DNA of 64,000 nt from Adiantum capillus-veneris (GCA_014529385.2 CM043966.1:109846808-109910807), one strand, 5' to 3'; positions 36,001-47,440 are shown, counted from the first letter of the stretch. A program made the numbers and translations. Notes: generated by a model from the sequence alone, not told the origin.

Positions 36001-36303
36001 GAAATATTTATAGAGGTCAATTTTCTCCAAGTAGCCGGCCATTTTGCTTCGAACAAATTCATTGAGCTCCCTTGGTAGCATTGGCAGCTCTATTACATTT
36101 CCGTCATTGTCCTTGAACACACCTTGGTAGATCTTTAGGTCGTTTGTCTCTAGTAGATCTTCCTGTATCCAGGTGCTTGTGGGCTTTAATGTTCCCTCTG
36201 GAATGACAAATGGTTCCACCTCGTCCAGATAGTCTTTGATTGTCATTCTCTTCTTCTTTGCCGGTGACTCCGAGGCTGCCATAGACCCTGTTGCACTCAG
36301 CAA
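33056..36303 (-). pseudogene. ORF1 copy 1: unrecognised element-associated protein
   Basis: About 1,080 codons, nearly continuous. I do not recognise the family. Visible parts: a globular N-terminal region (about residues 1-310, with STWIQEDLLE, TSIKEDGVAKVTD and IATTFTWAMTKG); a basic/acidic Pro-rich region (310-510); long coiled coils (510-800, Glu/Lys/Gln/Leu heptads); and a conserved C-terminal domain (800-1080, with LPYPFLKYE, WRKAWLTKYPQYLI, RTWKAHELLQ, QPTWLNYPKLP and YMVKTLTGAIKLF). One TAG (about 35689) reads as a changed CAG; frame changes occur near 34800 and 33850. An LTR-like end follows and palindromic repeats precede it. The N-terminal region only weakly recalls plant mobile-element domains. 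Confidence 0.6.
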
Positions 36304-37430
36304 TCCGAAGTTAGTGTTTTTTCCATATCAGCTGCTAAACTGAGTTTTACTTATCCAAATGACTTGAAAATTGAAATTATAGCCTAAAAGGAACTTGTGA
36401 AGCTGTGCATGTGCTCACAGTGTAAATTTGACCAAAAAAATCCATCTAGACATCCTACGCGTAGGATGTCTTTTTCTTCAGAAATGGTTCATACTTGACA
36501 TGTAGGTAGTGTAAGGCTCATGGAACATGGTTATAAGCTTGGATTTGAATTTGGATGTCAAAAAGTGGATTTTTGGGCTGATTTAGGCTTTAGGTCACAA
36601 TTTTGGTATATTGTCCATCATGGGAAGCAATTGATGTCCAAATGGGTTAAAACTTGATATATGGGCTCAATGCATCATGGTATTAGCTCCTATGATGTCA
36701 TTTCTTGCACAGAAGTCTAAATCTAAGCTTAAGACATCCTACGTGTAGGATGTCTTTTTCATCAGAATTGCATGAAACTTGATCTGTGGGTTGTCCTTGA
36801 CCTATGGAACATAGCCATGTTCTTGGATTTGCATTTGGATAATAATTGATGCCTGTAGGGCTTTGTGAGGTGTTTTTGGGCTCAAAAAGTGTATCTTGAA
36901 GGTGTTGGGGGTCAAAAATGATTAGAAGGGCTTGAAGCTTGACATATGGGCTCTTGTGGATGAGGTTATCAATTCTGAAATGAAAAAACTTCTCCTTCAT
37001 GCCCAGATGGTCCATAAGACATCCTATGCGTAGGATGTCTATTTCCTCATTTTAACTCCCAGACCACACAGAAAGTTAGCTGATGTGTATGTGAATGTGT
37101 TGTGCAAGTTTCATGAGATTTGGACAAGATTTGGTAGGTCAAAGGCCTATTAGTGCCTTTATGCCCTAACTTTGCGTTTTTCCATGCATATGAGGTCCAA
37201 TCTCATCCAAATGTGATGAAACTTGGGGTATGGCTTGTAAATGTCATTCAAAACATGTGCATGACAAGAATTGTTGGGTTTTATCCCAAAAAATGCCCTT
37301 GAGACATCCTAGGCATAGGATGTCTCCTGGTGATTTTTCCTTTGTTAGTGCTCCCAGTGCTTGCCCTTTGCCCCCCTAAGTCCCTTTTGAGCCTAATTTC
37401 AACAAAAAAGTCAATTGGATAGAGTATAAC
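36304..37430 (-). repeat. 285-bp tandem repeats with 22-bp palindromes
   Basis: Four palindromes, GACATCCTA-N4-TAGGATGTC, lie at 36449, 36733, 37018 and 37303, spaced 284-285 bp. The nine-base arms are identical in all four; only the central four bases vary (CGCG, CGTG, TGCG, GGCA). The DNA between them is homologous but much more diverged (shared phrases such as AAACTTGATATATGGGCTC). The array lies in the leader or promoter region of ORF1 copy 1. Confidence 0.85.
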
Positions 37431-38923
37431 TCCCTGTGTGGACTTCAGAGCCTCCGAGCCGTTTTCTGACTTTTGGAGTGCTTTTTGGCGATGAAATTCC
37501 TCGATGTTGGTCTCCATAGCTTCCCAATCCCTTGGGGATCCTTGCCGTATGGTTTTTGTCGACTTCGGCTTCATCGGAGCTTCATTTGGCAATTTGTCGC
37601 TCTAGAAGCACCCGCGGCTACGTTTACATACCTTTGATGATTTGTGGTGGTCCACCACCATAAGACTTGGTTGTTGATGTTCTAGGAAAGCCGCTCATGA
37701 AGTTTGGTGGAAAACGGACTTGCGGTTTGGCCGCAAGTGCATTTTGACGCTTTGTCTGTCTGATGCCGTTTCTGAGGTTTAGTGGCGCTTCGGGTAACTT
37801 TTTGGTCATGCGGGTCATATGGACTTGTCGAGCATGTCGATATGCTCCTACCCATAAAGTTTGGTAGCATTTGGTCGCCGTTTCGCCGATTTCCCATTTG
37901 GTGGGCTCTTGCGGGTTTCTGGGGATTAGGGTTTTTCCCGATGGTTTCCCACTGCCTTTGGCTATCCAGAACTGGTCTCCTAGACTAGGGTAAGCTGCCC
38001 ATGAAGTCTTGTTGCTTTTGGGTTAGCAGTTTGGCCGCCGTTTCTATTTGCAGGTCTCTACCGCCCACTTTGTGTGTGACTTCTACGCTAGTTCTCGCGA
38101 CAGAATGACAAACATGCGCGAAAAGCTCAAGGTGGTGAGCCTACCTCTCATGTTCTGAGCTGGTCGGTTAGCCGTGCGCGTTGTAGAAGCTGCTGGAAGA
38201 TCGATCCGCTCTAGGTGGCAGAAGCTCTCTCCACAAGGTCAATAGTGAGAATGAGCTAAAAATGGGGTGAAAAATTCTTATAATGCAGGTCCCCGAACCA
38301 TTTTTCATGAAATTTGACATGTGCTCCTATCTTTCTGCAAGATGCGGTTTAGGCTCAAAAATTTCTTGATTTGGACTCCATTTGCTGTGTTTACCAGAAA
38401 TTTGTCATTTCGGTCAAAACCTAGTCAAAACACACTTTCCGCTCTAGTCTCATAATTGCACCCCCACCGTACCATAGGTTGTCTTTTAGTCACTGGTCAT
38501 TCCCATATTTTTTGTTTTTCATTACGACTGTTTTTCACCTGCTTTTTATATTTTTGAAGTTTTTCTGCCGAAAATTAGCAAAATTAAAAGGAAAATAGCA
38601 AATCAAACCCAGAAAATCCCCTAAATTCATAATAGATCACAAACATTGCCGCAACACATTATATATGCTCACATGCAATTTTTATGGCCGGATTTCTCCG
38701 TTTTACCAGTATTTTGCCTGAAAAATGGCTATTTCTACTTATATACACACACCTAAGGGCTTGATTTAGCGTTTGGCCCCATATATCTGTAGCTTCATGC
38801 TGTATAAGGGCATATATACTTGGGTTACTCCAGAAAATTTTGCAATCAAACGTCAACCCTTTAAAAAGTCGAAAATCGTGTCCTTTTTTGCTGTTTCTGT
38901 TATTGGTTCCGCATTGAGAATGC
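37431..38923 (-). other. LTR/leader-like non-coding region
   Basis: Starts on the minus strand after a purine tract (38924-38938, TAGGAGGGGGGGAG). It has homology to 52850-53700 (for example, GAAGCTCTCTCCACAAGG next to GAATGAG, and GGCTCAAAAATTTC). It probably holds the LTR and leader of the ORF1-type element. I could not find exact LTR ends. Confidence 0.5.
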
Positions 38924-39104
38924 CTCCCCCCCTCCTAGTCAGAGTCCTCCCGGACGACAAGGTCTCGCCTCGTAGTATGTTCCGTGCATATTTTGAAAAA
39001 AGTCGTGCTAATGCCTGGCTGATTAATGTGGCCCTATTTTATGCATACTCGGTCAATGCATGGAAAAATTAATGTTGTGCTAGAGAAGGGAATAAGCAAG
39101 ATGC

Positions 39105-40745
39105 TTATTGGAATTCGCCGTCGAGGTTTCCTGCTTTTTTTGCAAGTAGCAGCTGTAATTCTACTGCTCTTTGTTTAATGGTCTTTTTGGCCAGAGGCAA
39201 CTGCTTTGCCGACACTGTTGATGGAGTCGTAGCTGTTTCTGAGGATGGAATTGGTTGGGATGTGATAGCTATGGGCCGTATGGCCTTGGCTTTCCATTGG
39301 TAGTTTGGTGTTGCCAAATTTTCCACTGGTTTGTCTGTCATCGGCACCCTCTTATATCTGTTTGCCCGGTTGACCTGCAGATGTCTACTTTCCATTGTTG
39401 CTTGTACCGTAGGTATTTGCTTTGTCTTTTGCTTTGGTATCCAAATGTGAGTGATATTAGGGTTTTGGCTAAGCATTTTCTTTGGAATCCATATCTTCTT
39501 GGTTACCTTGGTTTTGGGTTGCACCATCTGCTTTGTTGGAATCCGGTTGTCACATTGTGTTTTTCCCGCCATGGCTTTTCTATCCTTCCGCAGCCATACT
39601 TGTTTACCTTGTTTTGGTAACCTAGATTTTTGCAGTGTAGTCGGTGATTTTGGCTGTCTGTGATGAGCATGGTTGGCCTTTACCTGGTTGTTTGTCTCAG
39701 GTTTCATGTTGATCTTTGGTGGTATGTGTTCTTTTGTTTTTGTTGCCAGTGATTGCATGGCTTGCATTTGATCCTGATGGTCTTTTTGAGCAAAAGCTAT
39801 CACCTGCTGTTCGTGTTCGTGCTGGATTTTGACCGCCTGTGCTTTCCAGTCTATTTGGACATTGTATGCTTTTTGCCAAGGTTGCCCTAGCATCATTGGT
39901 TGTTGTGTGCTTTCATCTGTCACCACATAGAATTTGTGTGGGTAAATATATTGATGTAACTGTATATGCAATATAATCCACCCTAATGTTTTCAATGGAT
40001 GTGATGTGCTACTTTCCAGCACTTGGGGAGTAGGATGAAGTTAATCTGTGACTTGGAGCTGTTGGTATAATCCGTGAGAGATCAAATTTTCTTGAGCACC
40101 CAAATCGAGCAAGGCTGGTGATTCAACTTGATTGTTGCCCACCTTAACTGTAATTATTGGCTCTATTGTGTCCTCTTCCAAGTTCATCAGTAGAATGGCA
40201 TTGATTTTCAATGGTGGTTTACATTGTTGTTGTTGTCGCAGACGCCGTCTTTTTGCAATGCGTTCTTGTGCTTCGATTTGAGTTTCCTCCCGTACTCTCT
40301 CTTTTTCCTTCATTCTTTGCTTTCGCTGATGAATTTGTTGGAGCATCTCCTGTGTGAGTGGTAGGTGATATCTCCTTAGTCGACACCCACTAATCCAATT
40401 TGGCATTTCTTCACCTGCTAATGTAGCAAGCTTGACAGCCCCACTTTGTGATAGATCATGAATCACAAATGGTCCCATCCCTCGCTTTTTCAGTTTCTTC
40501 GCATGTTGCTTCAAGGTATAAACAAGTATGTAATCACCTGTTTTAAACTCTTTGGTACGCACATGTTTGTCGAAAAAATCCTTTTGTCTTCTCTTTTTAG
40601 CATAGATCGAAGCGACAGCTCGTAAGCGGAGTTCATCTAGGTTTTCAAGATCATTAATTCGTGAAGAGAGTTGCTACTCGTAGAGTTGGGATTAAAAACT
40701 CTATGGGTAGTATAGCATTTAGCCCAAACACCATGTTGTATGGTG
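39105..40745 (-). pseudogene. Integrase C-terminus fused to an aspartic protease domain
   Basis: Minus-strand frame. Upstream: TTPYNMVFGLNAILPIEF, the end of a gypsy integrase core. Then GDYILVYTLKQHAKKLKKRG, GMGPFVIHD and CRLRRYHLPL, the integrase C-terminal module. In the same frame follow a basic coiled linker (RKQRMKEKERVREE) and INAILLMNLEEDTIEP, then a protease-like VESPALLDLGAQENLIS. One in-frame TAA (about 40041) is followed by MMLGQPWQKAYNVQIDW (closing motif) and a basic tail with KKIWIPKKML and HIWIPKQK. The usual gypsy order puts the protease before RT; here it follows the integrase. The left end meets a purine tract; the right end joins CACTA DNA at about 40745. Confidence 0.8.
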
Positions 40746-43620
40746 TTGTTGCCACTCTTCCTCAGTCACTTCGTCACCGCATTGTTGTGCGCTTTTCAAT
40801 TGGTTGTGCAACCATCTTAAGCTCATGAATGTTGGTAGGCTCTCCAGAACCGTCGGATAGTGCATCGGTGGTCGTCTTCCCCGTCTCCACTCGATTCGTG
40901 CCCTTTTTTGCTCTTGCTTTGCATCCTCATATTGTGAAATCCAGTTTTGCATCACTGGATTGTGAAGTATGCAAGATCGGTTGATTTTAACCTCTATATC
41001 TTCCGTCATCTTCTTCTCAAAACCGAGATTGCACATGACAATCCCAGATATGCGCTCATCATCTATGGTTCGCCATAGCGTGTCCCGGGATTTATCAAAT
41101 CCGTCTAGCCACTCTCAAATGTACACTAGGGACTCTGATACCAACCAACCTTCTGCCATGCTACCCTCCGAACGTGCCTTTTGACGCACATATCCCTTAA
41201 GCATTTTCATGAAACGTTCTAAGAAGAACATCCATTTGGAATGAACTGTGCCAGCTATTTCCACCTCATCAACTATGTGAACAAGAAGATGCACCTGAAT
41301 GGTTAGCATGGTAGTAGGAAAATGTTTCTCAAACATGCACACAAGCTCCGCAACATTTAGTTTGGCGAATGGTATGGAGTCTACGTTGATCTCCTTTTGT
41401 GAGATCCATTGCACCAGCTTTGCAAGTTTGTAGATTGTGTTATGGATGTCGAGAGACAAACATCCCTCAATGGCAACCGGTAAAATAAACTGTAAAGTAT
41501 GTGCAGCAATGATATTAAAGTCCACATTTTATGCAATGATATTAAAGTCCACTATGAACGTACCTGACACATTTTATGCCAATCGTGTGACTTTAAACCG
41601 GTAAGCTTTCCTTCTTTAGTAAAACACGTTCAGAGCGAGTGCATTACGCCAGTGGGGGTCCACAAAGATCGAATGGTCTCTTTTACTTTGCGTTCTTGGG
41701 CTCTTGTGAAAATCCATGGTGCTTTAGGGAGTTTTATCGATCCATCAGACGCTGTTTGCGGCCAATATTGCTCCATACGTTCCACATTTCTAAGGTCAAC
41801 TCTGGCTCCCAAAGTATCTTTCTTGCCGGTCAGATGGTCCCATAGTAGATTACCCACATTCTTGAATATGTGCATTGGATCGAGCAAGTGATTGATCATG
41901 AGTCGGGGCCAGTATGGTAACTCGTACCATAGAGATAGTCTCTTCATCCCTGGAGGCAATCCGTCATCGCACTTCTCCTTCTGCTCTAACCATGCTTGTG
42001 CAGACATCCTTGGTGGCTCTCTTCCCAAAAAGCCGTCGCGTAACACATGATTCTCTGGAAGATACGCTTGATGACCTTCGTAGATTTGCTTCTTCAGTGA
42101 GGGCGCCCTACGTGCATTCAGTCTAGGTCCACATGTGACACATGCTCTGTATTCGCTTGTTTGAAGCCTTGCATGTATACAGATGATAATAGATCAACTG
42201 TGGGAAAAAACAAGATTTACAGTGTCTGAGTGAGGAGTGTCAATAGATCACCTGAGCATTCTGTTAGCCCGGGATAGTCATGCATGGTCCACATTAGAAT
42301 GCCTCTGATCAAAGCATTCCGTCGTCCTGTGTGTCGGCTCATATCCACCACCTCTATGCCAATCCACAGTTGTTGTAGCTCGTCCAATAGTGGACGAAGA
42401 TACACATCCATATTCTCCACTTTATATCGCCCTGGCACAATCAAGCTTAGCCATAGGTGCCCCTTCTTCGTAGTCAACCACGGGGGAATGTTGTAGTTGA
42501 CGATGACAACGGGCCATACACTATAAGATGTTGATCTTTGACCAAATGGATTTACGCCATCCATAGCCAGGACTAAACGCAAATTTCGAGCTTCCCTGGC
42601 AAAATCCGACCATGTTCCATCTATATGTTTCCAGGCTGCGCAATCTGCAGGAATTCGTAGCACACCATCCGAAGATTTATTCTCCTCATGCCATGATGCT
42701 AGGGCGGCCATGGACTTACATTCGAAGAAATGCTTGATGCGAGGAAACAGAGGAAAATGTCGCAAAACCTTTTGTGGAATTTTTGTCCCGTGGAGATCTA
42801 CTCGATATCTTTCGGAATCACATTTCGGACACTTCTCCATGTCTATGTATTCCCCTCTGAAAAGAATGCAGTCATTAGGACAAGCGTGGATAGAATTGTA
42901 ATCCATCCCCAAGTTTCGCAAAATCTTTCTTGCTTCATCTCGGGAATCTGGCATCACATTGTCAGCTGGTAGTATGTGCTCTTTAAGCAATCTACACAAC
43001 ATAAAAATATGATACAGTCGTGTAAAAATCTATCAGATCATTATACATTTAGAGTTTTATTAAAGTAAACTAATTGTAATAGATCACCTGAAAAGCGCTG
43101 TGACGCTAGTGTCACTCCATCCAAACTTTGCCTGCATGTTGAGAAGAACTAGGAGTGCTTTCAATCTAGACATACGTGCTCCATTATACAATTGCGTATC
43201 GGCTTCACTTTTCATATCATCATAGATAAGCCTTTCTGAATCCATGATCGTCTCGATCATTTCATCAATCTCGGGCTCAAACATTGCCTCGTTGGGAATG
43301 TGCTCTGCATAATCATCCCCCGAGCTGTCAGAGGCTACATCTTGTGGCCTCACATATGCTGCTTGACCAAAGCGCCTGCGAACATGTCTAGTGGGTTGCA
43401 AGATTGCTGCTTGTTGGCCAGCGTCAGAGTCCGACGAGTTACAATTGGCAACAACTCGATCTATAATAGATGGATCGAACTCGCCAAATTCGCGAACGTG
43501 CCGCAAAGAAACACGTCTTGTCCATCGCACATCATGCTTGCATTGATTACAAGGACATAAGACCCTCGTTGAGAGATAGGTGTTTCGGTTGGATGGTCCC
43601 ACATCCTTGTCACTACTCAT
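40746..43620 (-). pseudogene. TNP2-type CACTA transposase with introns
   Basis: Cuts and moves the element. Exon 1 (43620-43088): N-terminal transposase-associated zinc region (VLCPCNQCKHDVRWTRR). Intron 1 is 42992-43087 (GT...AG, 96 bp) and joins TALFR to LLKEHILPADN cleanly. Exon 2 (42991-42252): HACPNDCILFRGEY, CPKCDSERYR, VLAMDGVNPFG and TMHDYPGLTECSG. Exon 3 (about 42130-41564): WYELPYWPRLMINHLLDPMH, the conserved DDE-region segment, with an in-frame TGA at 41630-41632. Intron 3 is 41490-41563. Exon 4: FILPVAIEGCLSLDI and FPTTMLTIQVHLLVHIVDE (DUF4218), then CILHNPVMQNW. It is truncated at 40745. The intron 2 acceptor is uncertain. Confidence 0.85.
41490..41563 (-). other. TNP2 intron 3 with an internal 27-bp duplication
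   Basis: On the minus strand the donor is CAG|GTACGTTC and the acceptor TTTACAG|TTTATTTT, joining HDWHKMCQ to FILPVAIEG as in TNP2 relatives. Inside and across the acceptor region the unit TGGACTTTAATATCATTGCA is repeated in tandem (27-bp period). Confidence 0.7.
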
Positions 43621-43682
43621 AATGAGGATAAAAATCTTATAACCTTGACAACAAATTTAATATTCTATTGGCATTCTTCGTC

Positions 43683-43686
<4 letters not shown>

Positions 43687-43757
<71 letters not shown>
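43687..43757 (+). repeat. (CT)n microsatellite
   Basis: About 70 bp of near-perfect CT repeats directly upstream of the TNP2 start, with one TTT interruption near 43741. It could lie in the TNP2 promoter or 5' untranslated region. Confidence 0.95.
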
Positions 43758-43758
<1 letters not shown>

Positions 43759-44689
43759 ACCTCACATTTTCTAGTCATGTCCAATCCCCGCACACCTCGG
43801 TCTAGAGGTGCACGGAGATCAGAACCACCGGGTTATAATCTCGTCTTTATTGGTCAATGTTGAGAGAGAAGGAGAGAACACAGAAGTAGAACCCCAAAGT
43901 GTGTAGAATACACACATGAGATGATGTATATATAGAGGGGACCTGGGTGCCATATATTGAGTAGCTTCACATATAAGCTCAACACCCCCGCTCAAATAAG
44001 GGTCCCTAACTGTGGATGAAAAAACCCTTGGGGATCAAGGGAAAAACCCACAGCTCTATATACACCCACCGTTATATTATAAAAATCATTGAATATACAA
44101 ATGTTTACGAGGAGCTACATCACTCCTTTTACAATGAATGTTTTATGAGGAGTTACATTACTTCTATCAAATACAATAATGAATACAAAGGTTCAATAAA
44201 GAGGTGTAAAAGCTATCGATTAGCTTGTAATCAAAAGTGTCTCCGTGAATCTGCTGTGTAGCTTGTCATCAATATCGCATCACCAAACATGTCTTCATGT
44301 TGTCATCAATATGGCATCACCAAACATATCTTCAAAAATCTTTTATTGTCACCAAGTTTGTCTTCATAAAATCAATTCTTTGATCAATCCTACATAGATC
44401 ATAGACTCCAAAAAAAACATGTCATGAAAAAAATTAGCATCGTTAATGAAATAATTACGTTCACAATGCCATAAGAGATGGTTCGCGACGCCACTCTTTT
44501 GACGACATATATATGCACGACAACATATGGTACATAAAGTATAAACGTAAAAGTACAAAATGTGTGATTATGTGATACAAATGATATGTGTATATACTAC
44601 ATAAAACAACATTTATCAATGTAGTGATCAATGAATACCATCAAAGTATTAACAAAATATCATCATTATGTCAATAAAAATGAATAAAT

Positions 44690-45265
44690 GATCATGGTAT
44701 CAACGAAAAGCATCATGATATCACCGAGAATAATCATTGTATCAACGAAACAACATCATGGCATCACCGAGAATAACCATGGTATCAACGAAATATCATC
44801 ATGGCATCACCGAGAATAACCATGGTATCAACGAAACAACATCATGGTATCACCGAGAATAACCATGGTATCAACAAAACATCATCATGGTATCAATAAA
44901 AATCACCATGGAATCAACGAAATATCATCATGGAATCACCGAGAATAACCATGGTATCAACGAAATATCATCATGGCATCACCGAGAATAACCATGGTAT
45001 CAACGAAACAACATCATGGTATCACCGAGAATAGCCATGGTATCAACAAAACATCATCATGGTATCAATAAAAATCACCATGGAATCAACGAAATATCAT
45101 CATGGAATCACCGAGAATAACCATGGTATCAACGAAATATCATCATGCCACCACCGAGAATAACCATGGTATCAATGACATATCATCATGGTATCAACGA
45201 AAATCACCATGACCAAAGTATTAACAAAACATTATCATGGTACCATCAAAATCACTATGGTATCA
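44690..45265 (-). repeat. 43-bp tandem array in element A
   Basis: About 13 imperfect copies of a 43-bp unit that alternates CATGGTATCAACGAAA and ATCATCATGG with ATCACCGAGAATAAC. The same array, inverted, is in element B at about 51355-51775. Confidence 0.9.
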
Positions 45266-45539
45266 ATGAGAAATTATCAATAAAACAACGTAAACTATAT
45301 CTCTAAAAGAATAATTATACGAGAATCAATGAACGAGTATATCATATAACAAAAGATCATGTACCAACAGTAGCTCGATAGAATTTGGACGATCATCAAC
45401 GGCTCGACTGAATCGGAACGATGTGTAACTGGCTTCTGCAGCAAAGTTACGTTAGTAACAAATATATGATTGATGAAGAAAAATATAATCGAGAAGTTTT
45501 CAATTATGAGAAAAATCAAAAGCAAAAAGTAAAATTTTG

Positions 45540-46610
45540 ATTTTCAAACATATTCGCAGTCCGAGACGATAACCCAAAACCGGTGCAGAATTTAGAGAAA
45601 CTTCCTTCTGCAAAGTTATAGACCACATCGATTCCGTACCCCATAGCGGGTAGTTTCTTCTGCAAAGTTGTAGAACACATCGATTTCGGTCTCTCACGCG
45701 GGTAGTTTCTGCAAAATCGTTTTCAATAAGAAGAAAAATAAAAAAGAAAAAATGGAAATTGCTTTTTATGTATATACGCAGTCCGCGAACGATAACTCAA
45801 AATCGGTGCAGAATTTGAAAACACTTCCTTTTGCAAAGTTGTAGACCACATCCATTCCGCTCTCCTTCGCGAGTAGTTTCTGCAAAATCGTTTTCAATAA
45901 GCACAAAAATCAAAAACAAAAAGCGAAAATTGCTTTTCAGGTATGTACGCAGTCCGCGAACGATAACTCAAAATCGGTGCAGAATTTAAAAACACTTTCT
46001 TCTGCAAAGCTGTAGACCACATTGATTCCGGTCTCCCTAGCGAGTAGTTTCTGCAAAATCGTTTCCAATTAGCAGAAAAGTCAAAAACAAAACGCGGAAG
46101 CTGTTTTTCAGGTATGTACGCAGTCCGTGAACAATAACTCAAAATCGGTGCATAATTTGAAGAAACTTCCTTCTGCAAAGTTGTAGACCACATCGATTCC
46201 GGTCTCCGTATAGGTACTTTTTGCAAAATCGTTTTGAATTAGCAGAAAAATCGAAAACAAAAAGCGGAAGTTGCTTTTTAGATATGTACACAGTCCGCGA
46301 ACGATAACTCAAAATCGGTGCATAATTTGAAAAAACTTCCTTCTGCAAAGTTGTAGACCACATTGATTCCGGTCTCTCACGCGAGTAGTTTCTGCAAAAT
46401 CGTTTCCAATTAGCAGAAAAATCAAAAACAAAACGCGGAAGCTGTTTTTCAGGTATGTACACAGCCTGTGAACGATAACTCAAAATCGGTGCAGAATTTG
46501 AAGAAACTTCCTTTTGCAAAGTTGTAAACCACATCGATTTCGATCCCTCCAGCGGGTAGTTTCTGCAAAATCGATTTTGATCATGAGAAAAATTGAAAAC
46601 AAAAACGTAC
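45540..46610 (-). repeat. 171-bp tandem array in element A
   Basis: The landmark TGCAAAATCG falls at 45710, 45881, 46052, 46222, 46393 and 46564, a period of 170-171 bp. Each unit contains AACGATAACTCAAAATCGG and GTAGACCACAT. It is non-coding; the open frames across it exist only because 171 is divisible by three. Confidence 0.92.
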
Positions 46611-47253
46611 CATGTTGAGAGACAAGGAGAGAACACAGAAGTAGAACCCCAAAGTGTGTAGAATACACACATGAGATGATGTATATATAGAGGGGACCTG
46701 GGTGCCATATATAGAGAAGCCATATATTGAGTAGCTTCACATATAAGCTCAACATCCCCGCTCAAATAAGGGTCCCTAACTGTGGATGAAAAAACCCTTG
46801 GGGGATCAAGGGAAAAACCCACAGCTCTATATACACCCACCGTTATATTATAAAAATCATTGAATATACAAATGTTTCTGCAAAATCGATTTTGATCAGG
46901 AGAAAAATTGAAAACAAAAACGTACTGCTCTGATACCATGTTGAGAGAGAAGGAGAGAACACAAAAGTAGAACCCCAAAGTGTGTAGAATACACACATGA
47001 GATGATGTATATATAGAGGGGACCTGGGTGCCATATATAGAGAAGCCATATATTGAGTAGCTTCACATATAAGCTCAATAGTCAATACCTATATTTGTGG
47101 GTACAAGAAATCTACAGACCCACGTCTACATGATACTGCATGTAGTGGAAAAAACCCCTTTGCCTCTTCTCTAGCTGTAGCACTTCACAACATCTTAAGA
47201 TCTTTTCACAGTAGATCTTTTCACTGTTCGTCTAACTCTAAACCCTAAACCGT

Positions 47254-47440
47254 AAGTAATTCTTGCGTGGACTCGATCTAACGTAAATAAGCGTAAATCT
47301 AAATAAACATAAATCTAACTAAAAATAAACCTAAATCTAATTTAACGTAAGTCTACATCTAACCTAATCTTTAACGTCTTTTGGGATAGTTTCCTACGAC
47401 GTTAAAACTCTCTTCTTCTTGTGTGTGTGTGTGTGTGTGT
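47254..47440. repeat. Direct repeat left of the HIPP-like fragment
   Basis: Rich in TAAATCTAA and TAAACCTAAATCTAAT units and ending with ACGTCTTTTGGGATAGTTTCCTACGACG and a TG microsatellite. A second copy lies at 47934-48110. A short telomere-like CTAAACCCTAAACCG is nearby (47232-47247). Confidence 0.75.

Larger units (their letters stand above)
43858..47080 (-). mobile_element. Short-LTR non-autonomous element A with three LTRs
   Basis: LTRs at 46939-47080 and 46613-46754 (142 bp each) and 43858-43984 (127 bp, a 15-bp deletion). The whole unit is flanked by GTCAA (43853-43857 and 47081-47085), so it behaves as one insertion. Between the first two LTRs is only 184 bp, containing the primer site (tgctctgatacca on the plus strand) fused to the polypurine end by an internal deletion. 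The main internal region (43985-46612) has no protein-coding capacity. It is inserted in the CACTA element. Primer site and polypurine context point to a copia-type parent. Confidence 0.92.

Noticed and set aside
33056-36303. Kinesin- or myosin-like host gene because of the coiled coils
   Set aside because: No motor or other host domain is present; the coiled coil is flanked by family-specific domains repeated in another decayed copy near LTR-like ends.
44690-45265. CRISPR-like regular repeats
   Set aside because: Units are adjacent 43-bp tandem copies without unique spacers, inside a plant LTR element.
45894-46996. Open frames of 110 and 285 codons, and their mirror frames at 50369-51107
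   Set aside because: They run through the 171-bp array, whose length is a multiple of three, so stops are avoided by repetition. Substitutions show no codon pattern.
47232-47247. Interstitial telomere repeat
   Set aside because: Only about two units of a CTAAACC-type motif within a larger TAAATCTAA-rich repeat; too short to call.
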